The notes beneath the pieces are model-generated. The model did not search any database, was not told the origin of the DNA, and saw only the letters and a program-made list of their open reading frames with translations. Position numbers and translations under genes: made by a program. Below, one piece after another: positions 1-5,487 of a stretch of DNA of 5,487 nt. Positions within the stretch are counted from its first letter, which is position 1; every line of letters begins with the position of its first letter. The DNA is from Dehalococcoidia bacterium (lineage in GTDB: Bacteria; Chloroflexota; Dehalococcoidia; UBA6926). The stretch is taken from the NCBI GenBank assembly GCA_029941095.1, contig JAPYRO010000088.1:1-5487 (forward strand), in the 5' to 3' direction.

Positions 1-33
1 ACCTTCGGGTCTATTTTCTCTTAATTCAGACAA
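1..33 (-). CDS. 5' end of an unidentified gene, TTG start, cut by window edge
   Basis: Only the first 11 codons are present, reading MSELRENRPEG with TTG taken as the start. The frame is open to the edge of the window. The start is chosen because a strong Shine-Dalgarno sequence, AAAGGAG at 40-46 on the minus strand, sits 6 bases before the TTG, and no ATG or GTG start lies at a suitable distance. The gene begins 50 bases after the stop codon of the methyltransferase, on the same strand and with no terminator-like hairpin between them, so it is probably the third gene of the tatD-methyltransferase transcript. Eleven residues, mostly charged and polar, are too few to assign a family; there is no sign of a signal peptide. 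That this is a real gene is inferred from the ribosome binding site, the spacing and the open frame. Confidence 0.6.
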   Translation of the reverse strand, partial: MSELRENRPEG

Positions 34-39
34 TGACTT

Positions 40-46
40 CTCCTTT
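40..46 (-). promoter_or_regulatory. Ribosome binding site deciding a TTG start
   Basis: AAAGGAG on the minus strand lies 6 bases upstream of the TTG at 33-31. It is in the short gap after the methyltransferase stop and is the main evidence that a further gene starts here and runs out of the window. Confidence 0.6.
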
Positions 47-83
47 GTAACTCGATATTAAGTTATCAAAATCATTAAAATTA

Positions 84-1145
84 CTATTTTGTTGCTGTTA
101 CTATATAAGGCATTCCCGGTACCCGTTTTCGATCTCCAAAAAATGATGGTTTACCCCTAAAATTTTCTTCTACTTTTCCAAAACCAGCGGATTTACCAAG
201 GCTATTCATATCCCGAGTTTTTGCATCCGCAAAAAATGGCTCGTTATTGTGCACTACCTGCCACTCATCGTACCATCTGTCATAAGCTGTCGATTGAGAA
301 TATGGGAGCAAGTCGCCTATTACCAAAATCCCTCCTGGTTTCAAAATTCTGCGTGATTCTTTTAGTATTTCTAGTGCTCCGTTGTCAGACACCTCATGAA
401 ATAATATGGTAGCTGTTAATAGGTCAAAATGATTATCTGGAAAAGGGGTCGATTCTGCTATACCTTGATAATAGTCGATTACTAGGTTTTTTTGTTTTGC
501 TCGTTTTACAGCGGTTCTCAATAGAGGTTCAGACGGATCAATACCCATTACCTGTGATTCTGTAAATCTTGCTTTGAACGGTTCTGTACTACGCCCGCTT
601 CCGCATCCTAGATCTAGGATACGCTCATATTTATTATCCGGAACTAAATCTGCAACTCCACCCGGACTTCCCATTGCAAAAGAAATATCTAGTCCGACAT
701 CATACATTAAGCCGGAAAATTCATTATCAGCGAAGCCACCAGGTTGATGGTGAAATCCAGTTGCGTAATAGTCTGGCATTTCCATTGAGGAATCAAGAAC
801 TAATTTCCCGTATTTTTCGTCCTGGTCGCCCAGCCATTTTGAGATATCAGATTCGTGCTGTTGCATAAATTTAGTTAAAGCAACCCATTTCATATCTTGG
901 CTTTTTCGTCTTAGGAATCGTAAATACTGTACGAGAGGTTCGCCGTCCATAATCTCAGATATGGATTCGTGCGTCGGCGTGCTATTTCCATTTACTGATT
1001 GAGCTTTTCCTTCATAGTGCGCGTCGGTGATTGGCCTCAACATCATTCCAGGTCTTGATATGAATGCTTGAATAAAATCTAGCTTGGCCCGATTCTTTTG
1101 ATCCCAATTGATTGGTAGTGCTGTTGCATTCGGTCGTGGTTCCAT
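84..1145 (-). CDS. Class I SAM-dependent methyltransferase, substrate unknown
   Basis: The 353-residue protein has a Rossmann-fold methyltransferase domain in its C-terminal half. Visible motifs are motif I (ILDLGCGSG, residues 176-184) that binds S-adenosylmethionine, the acidic end of strand 2 (GIDPS, D203), the loop before strand 4 (AESTPFPDNHFD, 230-241) and the post-motif helix and strand LKPGGILVIGD (268-278), as in the Methyltransf_11/25 (UbiE-like) group. That group usually needs only about 200-270 residues. Here about 170 residues precede motif I: a charged, probably helical part (about 60-110) and then a conserved-looking stretch YYATGFHHQPGGF (126-138), which may form a lid or substrate pocket. 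No membrane segment or signal peptide is seen, so it should be cytoplasmic. The ATG is supported by AAGGAGG at 1152-1158, 6 bases upstream. It starts 45 bases after the tatD-family stop and is probably co-transcribed. The methyltransferase call is firm; a small-molecule acceptor is likely but cannot be named. Confidence 0.9.
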   Translation of the reverse strand: MEPRPNATALPINWDQKNRAKLDFIQAFISRPGMMLRPITDAHYEGKAQSVNGNSTPTHESISEIMDGEPLVQYLRFLRRKSQDMKWVALTKFMQQHESDISKWLGDQDEKYGKLVLDSSMEMPDYYATGFHHQPGGFADNEFSGLMYDVGLDISFAMGSPGGVADLVPDNKYERILDLGCGSGRSTEPFKARFTESQVMGIDPSEPLLRTAVKRAKQKNLVIDYYQGIAESTPFPDNHFDLLTATILFHEVSDNGALEILKESRRILKPGGILVIGDLLPYSQSTAYDRWYDEWQVVHNNEPFFADAKTRDMNSLGKSAGFGKVEENFRGKPSFFGDRKRVPGMPYIVTATK

Positions 1146-1190
1146 ATTCCCCCTCCTTCTACCTCATATACACTAAATGTACACCTCTAT

Positions 1191-1979
1191 TCAATTCAAG
1201 CCAAATATTTTATTGGCATTTCTATTTGTTATATACTCAACTTCTTTTACGTCTATACCTTTTAAACCTGCAATTTTCCTTGCAATTTTTTCTATCTCCC
1301 AAGGTTCGGTCCAGGAAGACCGCTTTTTTTTAAACGGCTGAGGATAAGAATCAGTCTCAAGCACTATCTGTTCTAATGGAATATCGTTTTTAACCAATGC
1401 TTGTAAATCGGGCATGCTTAGTAAAGTCTTGGCAATTGAAAGGTACATTCCATTATCTAAGCATGCGTATGTATATTCTGCTGTTCCCTGGAAGTAGTGA
1501 GCAACAATTTCAATTGCTCCTTTAGTTTGACTATGTAAGATTTCGATAGGTTCTTTTGACGCACCTCTGTTGTGGAAAACGATAGGCTTGTTTACCTCGC
1601 ACGCTATTTGTATTTGTTGTGTGAAAACCTCTTTTTGCAATGTTTTTTCTGCCGAAGCCGCTTCATAATCTAAACCGATTTCACTAATACATAACACTTC
1701 TTTTTGTTTTGCTAAATCGAATAATTGATCCATTGCTCGAGTATCCAAATCACCACTGATTTCCATTGGGTGAATACCAGCACCCGCCCCGATATAGTTT
1801 GGGTATTTCATTGCCAAATTTCTGTTTTCTGCCGAAGATACTAGATTGACTCCGGCTGAAATAATTCCTGCGACACCTCGTAATTTGCAGCGCCCAATAA
1901 TTTCTTCAATTTCGTCCGGAGAATATTGATCCAAGTGCGTGTGGCAGTCGACCAGGTTTAGGTGTTCATCTTTAAGCAT
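1191..1979 (-). CDS. tatD: TatD-family metal-dependent hydrolase (putative deoxyribonuclease)
   Basis: The 262-residue protein has the length and full metal-ligand set of the TatD (amidohydrolase-fold TIM barrel) family: DCHTHLD (H13, H15), SEIGLDY (E100), VFHNRGA (H136), HYFQGT (H161, in place of the usual HCFSG) and LETDSYP (D210). Members are cytoplasmic, and several are 3'-5' exonucleases or DNases; the exact substrate here cannot be read from sequence. After the ETD motif the usual proline/arginine-rich loop is replaced by PQPFKKKRSSWTEPWE, a variant ending. The start is the ATG at 1979-1977, 10 codons before the DxHxH motif, preceded by an SD-like AGGGTGA (1985-1991) 5 bases away. The frame is open upstream to 2210, but that extension reads antisense through the permease start and lacks family similarity, so it is rejected. 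It is the first gene of the leftward unit, followed by the methyltransferase. The family call is secure; orthology to E. coli TatD itself is not claimed. Confidence 0.92.
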   Translation of the reverse strand: MLKDEHLNLVDCHTHLDQYSPDEIEEIIGRCKLRGVAGIISAGVNLVSSAENRNLAMKYPNYIGAGAGIHPMEISGDLDTRAMDQLFDLAKQKEVLCISEIGLDYEAASAEKTLQKEVFTQQIQIACEVNKPIVFHNRGASKEPIEILHSQTKGAIEIVAHYFQGTAEYTYACLDNGMYLSIAKTLLSMPDLQALVKNDIPLEQIVLETDSYPQPFKKKRSSWTEPWEIEKIARKIAGLKGIDVKEVEYITNRNANKIFGLN

Positions 1980-1991
1980 ACTGTTCACCCT

Positions 1992-2011
1992 AGTGATAAT
2001 ATATAAGCACT
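1992..2011. repeat. Imperfect 20-bp palindrome over both -10 elements
   Basis: The site begins AGTG and ends CACT around an ATATAT core; 16 of 20 positions match its own reverse complement. It lies over the candidate -10 boxes of both divergent promoters, where an operator would block both directions. The AT-rich centre makes some symmetry likely by chance, so an operator is only a possibility. Confidence 0.25.
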
Positions 2012-2027
2012 GCAAGTATTCAGAATC

Positions 2028-2033
2028 AAGGAG
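2028..2033 (+). promoter_or_regulatory. Ribosome binding site deciding the TTG start of the permease
   Basis: AAGGAG lies 7 bases before the TTG at 2041, an ideal distance. The first in-frame ATG, at 2056, is 22 bases away, too far for this site and without one of its own. Confidence 0.7.
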
Positions 2034-2040
2034 CCGTTTA

Positions 2041-5000
2041 TTGATTTCCACTTTCATGCCTTGGAAGCAAGTTAGAGCTAGCCTTTCGTTTTTTATTATA
2101 ACTTCTCTAGCGATCATTTTAGGTTCAATATATTTTTCTGTTGCTCCACTATATTTGAACACTGTTGAAAAGGCCGCTTTCGCTAATTCTCTCCAAGATC
2201 TGGGAAACAATTTACATCCCCAGGTTGTGACGTCCTTTGCACCGCTCTCCGAGAACGCCTACAAGGAGGATCGTGACATTATTAGTTCGATAGCACAAAA
2301 CTCATTTAAAGGATCATTCATATCTAATGAAGTTTATGCTACAACCCCAAGATCTTCAGCAACAATGTTGAGACGGCCCAGTGTCGATTCAGTGGCATTT
2401 TTCCAGTTCCTGTCCGGTTATGATGAATATATAACCATTGTTGATGGTACCCTCCCAACACATGATCAAGCATATTCTAGCGATTCTCCTATAGGACCGA
2501 GCGAAATCAAGATAGCGATTGGCGAACTTGCAGCAGATAAACTGGATATCGGAGTCGGAGACATTATAGAAATCTCGGCATTTTCGGGAAGAAATTATCC
2601 AACAATTACAGCAAACGTCACCGCAATAATCGCACCCAGAGATATAAATGAATTGTATTGGGCAGGTCAGGGAACTGAATACTTCGACACCCAGTTGGCA
2701 GGCGATAGGTGGCTTTTAAGATTATTTGTGGATCAAAACACGTTTTTCATGTTAGGAGAAAATTTCTCTTTGCTGGGAACTACTAAAGATATTATCTATT
2801 TGGACCAACTTGAATTGATTGAATTTGGGGTGGATGAGACTCAAAATATCGTTACGAATTTTTCAACTGATTTAAGCGAATCCTTTCCCAGTGGAGATCT
2901 ATTTTTAGGTATTCAAGGTAATGTGGAGAATTTTCAACGACAGCTAACAAAGTCATCAATTCCACTAACCATTGTTTTTAGCTTATCCTCGATAGTTTCG
3001 TTGTATATATTTTTTATGCTTGGGTTAATCTTAAAAGATGTTTACTTGAATCAAATTATTCTTTTAAGAAGCAGAGGAGCTAACTTACGTAATATTACGA
3101 CGAACGTGTTTGCTTCGATATTCGTAATCATGATCTTGGGTTTGATTCTCGCCCCTATGATCTCTTACAGCATAATCAAGATTCTTAGTGTCTCCCCTGT
3201 ATGGGCCAATAGCGCAGGGCTGGATAGTGTAACTGATCTGAAAATTTTATCGATTTATCCTTGGGTCGTTGGCGGGTTAATCCTTTCATTATTGTTCATC
3301 GTTTTTCCAACACTTATGACAATGAAATCCGAAGAAATAATAGTGGATTCAGCGGACCAATATCGCCCAAAACCGTTTTGGTGGCAAAAGTATTTTATAG
3401 ATGCTTGGTTCTTGATTCTCGCAGGTATTATACTTTTTCAATTTTGGGGCAGTAAATCAGGTGAAGGACAGGGTGCGATTGATAACGCGAGAACTTTCTC
3501 TGATTTTGAAAATATAATTTTGCTCATGCCTATTGTTGTAGTTCTTGTGATATTGTTTGGTTTTTATAGATTCTTTCCTATAGTAGCTTCATTGATGGCA
3601 TATTTTATTTCAAAAACTAATTTATTATCAACGAAGTTAGCAATTGATCGAATAGCAAGGTTTCCGGCTGATGCTTTGCTATTGGGAGGTCTCGTATTAC
3701 TTGTTTCATCAGTAGGAGCTTTTCTTGCTAGTTTTGGCGGTACTCTCGAGCGTAGCCAAGAAGAGGCTGCTTATTTTAGCACTGGCGGCGATGCCAAAAT
3801 TTCAAGACCAGGTGGATTTGATCTGATGTCATTTTCTGATCTAGACATTGTTTTTTCCGCCGAAGAGGGTATAGATAGAGCGACAGCAGCTTATCGATCG
3901 GTCGGAGGTATTGGTTCAATACAGGTTGGAACTCTCGTACCGTTACTTGGGGTGGATGTAGAAACTATTGGAGATACTTTGGTAACCAATTCTGTTCAAA
4001 TTGATGATTTAAACGAGGGCATAAACAAATTAGCCTTTGCTTCCTCTAGTTCAGTAGCACCACGACTTATTGAAATGGGGAGCACTTCGATATCAGTATG
4101 GGTTAAACCAGAATATGGCAAGGGGAATCGTTTTTTATGGCTTCACATAATGGATTCTGATGGAGCTAGCCACATATATAGCATGGGACCACTTAACTTT
4201 TTTGATTGGAAAAAATTAACTGTTGATCTGGCGAAAGGTAATCAACCAGCTCCTCCAGGTCCTTATAAATTGAAGTCGATTCTTATTTTTGAGAATGCGT
4301 TTGGATCTGGTGGCTCTCCAGGTTCAATCCTGATAGATGATTTAACGGCAGCGAACGCAGAAACGGAGTCTCTCGAGGTTGATAATTTCGATATTGCTAG
4401 AGATTGGTTACCCGTATTGGTTACTGGTACAAGATCTGATTCTGTAACTGGAGTTATTGATAGCAATAGAGGGGAAGTACTTCGATTTGAATGGGGGAAA
4501 CAGACCGCCCAGGGATTAAGAGGTATTTACGTAACCCCTAAATTTGATCGCGTACCTGCTTTAGCCCATGATCGATTTCTTTCTCTCAAGGGTATCGAAG
4601 TGGGTGATGTAACGAGTATATATATTTCTGGCCGCCTGGTGCCGATTAGAATAGTTGGAGAGATAGATAAATTTCCGACGTTGAATCCGAATCCAGTAGG
4701 ATTCTTGGTGATGGATGGAGAAAGTTTATTAGATCACTTAAATGTTACTAATATTGGGCCGTATGTATGGCCTAATGAGATTATGCTTCGTTTCTCCGAG
4801 CAAAATGAAACTATAGATCTGGTGAGTTATTTATCTGATAAACCCGAATTGACTGGGACGATAATTGATAAATCGACGATAATGGAGAGCAGTGATAAGA
4901 ACCCCTTAGAAGCCGCTGGTTGGAAGGGAGCAGCACTTTTAGCAACTGGGTATACTCTTTTATTACTTGGCCTCGGGATTGGTTCGTATTTACTGTATAC

Positions 5001-5343
5001 GATAAAAAAGAGCACGAGAGAAATCGCAATTTTGAAAGCCTTAGGATTGGGCGTGGTTGCAAACAATTCAAGCTTATCCCTAGGGTATTTTTCCACAGTA
5101 GCCATGTCCTTACCTTTAGGTCTTGCTACGGGTTTATTTTTGAGCCAAATACTGGTGCCTAGGTTTAATAACCTTTCTGTAAAAGGGGCATCACCTTATT
5201 ATTCTTTGAATGTTGATCTTTCTCTTCTACTTATTTTTTGTTCCGTTATTATTGCGTCGGTGATAGTTTTTGTTGTTTCGGTCTTAGTAGCTCAAAATCG
5301 ACTTTCTATTGCAACTATAATCAGGTCGGATAACGAGGGTTAA
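2041..5343 (+). CDS. FtsX/MacB-type ABC transporter permease, two fused modules, ten predicted membrane helices
   Basis: This 1100-residue protein (TTG start) looks like a LolC/LolE- or MacB-like (type VII) permease with two FtsX modules fused in one chain. By eye the membrane helices are at about 14-36, 307-331, 354-382, 407-426, 452-469, 490-511, 543-566, 963-986, 1009-1038 and 1061-1084. Both ends come out cytoplasmic, with outside domains at about 37-306 and 567-962. The cytoplasmic loops LRSRGANLRN (342-351) and TREIAILKALGLG (992-1004) are the FtsX-family segments expected to contact the ATPase. Both outside domains hold a MacB-like element (DIGVGDIIEIS, about 169-179; IEVGDVTSIYISG, about 852-864), which supports internal duplication. 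The second also contains a beta-rich insertion, about 660-832. Proteins of this family move lipids, lipoproteins or peptides, or do mechanical work across the membrane, rather than importing nutrients; the substrate here is unknown. There is no ATPase domain. It is translated right next to a second permease. An ATG at 2056 would shorten it by five residues. Confidence 0.85.
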   Translation: MISTFMPWKQVRASLSFFIITSLAIILGSIYFSVAPLYLNTVEKAAFANSLQDLGNNLHPQVVTSFAPLSENAYKEDRDIISSIAQNSFKGSFISNEVYATTPRSSATMLRRPSVDSVAFFQFLSGYDEYITIVDGTLPTHDQAYSSDSPIGPSEIKIAIGELAADKLDIGVGDIIEISAFSGRNYPTITANVTAIIAPRDINELYWAGQGTEYFDTQLAGDRWLLRLFVDQNTFFMLGENFSLLGTTKDIIYLDQLELIEFGVDETQNIVTNFSTDLSESFPSGDLFLGIQGNVENFQRQLTKSSIPLTIVFSLSSIVSLYIFFMLGLILKDVYLNQIILLRSRGANLRNITTNVFASIFVIMILGLILAPMISYSIIKILSVSPVWANSAGLDSVTDLKILSIYPWVVGGLILSLLFIVFPTLMTMKSEEIIVDSADQYRPKPFWWQKYFIDAWFLILAGIILFQFWGSKSGEGQGAIDNARTFSDFENIILLMPIVVVLVILFGFYRFFPIVASLMAYFISKTNLLSTKLAIDRIARFPADALLLGGLVLLVSSVGAFLASFGGTLERSQEEAAYFSTGGDAKISRPGGFDLMSFSDLDIVFSAEEGIDRATAAYRSVGGIGSIQVGTLVPLLGVDVETIGDTLVTNSVQIDDLNEGINKLAFASSSSVAPRLIEMGSTSISVWVKPEYGKGNRFLWLHIMDSDGASHIYSMGPLNFFDWKKLTVDLAKGNQPAPPGPYKLKSILIFENAFGSGGSPGSILIDDLTAANAETESLEVDNFDIARDWLPVLVTGTRSDSVTGVIDSNRGEVLRFEWGKQTAQGLRGIYVTPKFDRVPALAHDRFLSLKGIEVGDVTSIYISGRLVPIRIVGEIDKFPTLNPNPVGFLVMDGESLLDHLNVTNIGPYVWPNEIMLRFSEQNETIDLVSYLSDKPELTGTIIDKSTIMESSDKNPLEAAGWKGAALLATGYTLLLLGLGIGSYLLYTIKKSTREIAILKALGLGVVANNSSLSLGYFSTVAMSLPLGLATGLFLSQILVPRFNNLSVKGASPYYSLNVDLSLLLIFCSVIIASVIVFVVSVLVAQNRLSIATIIRSDNEG
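4018..4536 (+). other. Putative beta-sandwich (carbohydrate-binding-like) insertion in the permease's second outside domain
   Basis: Residues about 660-832 of the permease do not look like the usual MacB outside domain. They alternate short beta strands with turns: SISVWVKPEYGKGNRFLWLH, then DSDGASHIY, then FFDWKKLTVDL, a proline-rich turn, and YKLKSILIFE followed by GSILIDDLTA. This order resembles galactose-binding/CBM-type jelly rolls, which often end in a strand with an xDD motif. A second start-like piece follows (VDNFDIARDWLPV, then GEVLRFEW and GLRGIYV), as if a second such module begins before the MacB-like part resumes at about 850. The fold is an inference from pattern only; no sugar-binding residues can be named. 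Confidence 0.4.
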
Positions 5344-5487
5344 ATGCTTACAAACCAACTGTTCCATCTAATTATTCGAAGATTAGTAGCTTATGCGCCA
5401 TTATTTCTTCCTGTCTTGAGTGGTACCGTTCTAGCTGCTTCTACAACCGCCAGTATCTCAATATACTCTGAAACACTTCGGAATCTA
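5344..5487 (+). CDS. N-terminus of a second FtsX-type ABC permease, cut by window edge
   Basis: The 48 visible codons begin at an ATG that directly follows the TAA of the upstream permease, with GAGGG at 5335-5339 placed 4 bases before it, inside the end of the upstream gene. The protein starts MLTNQLFHLIIRRL, a short basic cytoplasmic segment, followed by one hydrophobic helix (about residues 15-35) and then SISIYSETLRNL at the start of an outside domain. That matches the layout of the upstream permease, where basic residues, one helix and SIYFSVAPLYLNTVEKA occur in the same order. This suggests a second, related permease that would pair with the first, with translation probably coupled. With one helix visible the family call rests on this parallel and on the gene arrangement. 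The frame is open to the window edge. Confidence 0.65.
   Translation, partial: MLTNQLFHLIIRRLVAYAPLFLPVLSGTVLAASTTASISIYSETLRNL

Larger units (their letters stand above)
1980..2040. promoter_or_regulatory. Divergent promoter region between tatD-family gene and ABC permease
   Basis: These 61 bases must serve both arms. Leftward, a candidate promoter is TTGATT (minus strand, 2024-2029) with 18 bases to TATATA (2000-2005), giving a leader of only about 10-20 bases before the ATG at 1979. Rightward, the best candidate is an extended -10, TG-A-TAATAT at 1994-2002, without a convincing -35; GATAAT at 1995-2000 is the alternative. The two -10 elements overlap, so the two transcripts may compete or be controlled together. 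An imperfect 20-bp palindrome covers them (1992-2011). The need for promoters here follows from the gene layout; the exact boxes are inferred by eye in AT-rich DNA. Confidence 0.45.

Noticed and set aside
34..83. Possible terminator after the methyltransferase gene.
   Set aside because: The gap is AT-rich but has no GC-rich stem followed by a T run on the minus strand, and a new ribosome binding site follows, so read-through is more likely.
605..620. Perfect 16-bp palindrome ATCCTAGATCTAGGAT.
   Set aside because: It falls exactly on the codons for I-L-D-L-G of methyltransferase motif I (residues 176-180 region), so the protein motif explains it; it is deep inside the gene with no other regulatory context.
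221..868. Plus-strand open frames of about 63 and 64 codons inside the methyltransferase gene.
   Set aside because: They are antisense to clear methyltransferase motifs and show no ribosome binding site or recognisable protein features.
1642..1840. The short string TTTTCTGCCGAAG appears twice in the tatD-family gene.
   Set aside because: Both copies are in coding sequence, short, and encode unrelated parts of the protein; no further copies form an array.
1939..2040. N-terminal extension of the permease frame upstream of the TTG.
   Set aside because: It overlaps the tatD-family gene antisense and has no ribosome binding site, while AAGGAG is ideally placed before TTG 2041.
1980..2210. N-terminal extension of the tatD-family frame by 77 codons.
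   Set aside because: It reads antisense through the permease start, lacks family similarity, and the ATG at 1979 has a suitable ribosome binding site just before the DxHxH motif.
4811..5105. Two overlapping minus-strand open frames of 86 and 92 codons within the permease gene.
   Set aside because: They lie antisense to the conserved FtsX segment, have no convincing start context, and their hydrophobic stretches mirror the membrane helices of the real gene.

Overview
The window is AT-rich bacterial chromosomal DNA with a dense, two-armed layout. Nothing in it looks mobile: there is no IS end, tRNA, CRISPR array or phage gene. Clear Shine-Dalgarno (SD) sequences precede every start. Two of the five starts read best as TTG. 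The SD usage, the very large FtsX-type permeases and the style of the TatD protein would fit an AT-rich Chloroflexota lineage (for example marine SAR202-type Dehalococcoidia). This is a low-confidence impression, not a placement.

Left arm, minus strand, read from about 1980 towards 1: a TatD-family metal-dependent hydrolase (1979-1191), a class I SAM-dependent methyltransferase with an unusual N-terminal half (1145-84), and the first 11 codons of another gene starting with TTG (33-1). Gaps are 45 and 50 bases with no terminator-like hairpin, so the three are probably one transcript.

Right arm, plus strand: a 1100-residue FtsX/MacB-type ABC permease (2041-5343) and, directly abutting it (TAA|ATG), the first 48 codons of what looks like a second FtsX-type permease (5344 to the edge). 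The first permease has about ten predicted membrane helices and two large outside domains. The second outside domain seems to carry an inserted beta-sandwich (carbohydrate-binding-like) segment. The ATPase that must power the complex is not in the window; downstream of 5487 is the natural place to look.

The two arms are divergent from a 61-base spacer (1980-2040) that must hold both promoters and both ribosome binding sites. Frames that extend further upstream from either arm overlap the other gene antisense and are not the true starts. No link in function between the arms is visible. The most notable points are the beta-sandwich insertion in the permease, the methyltransferase of unknown substrate, and the compact divergent control region with an imperfect 20-bp palindrome. 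I do not see evidence of a new defence or mobile system.
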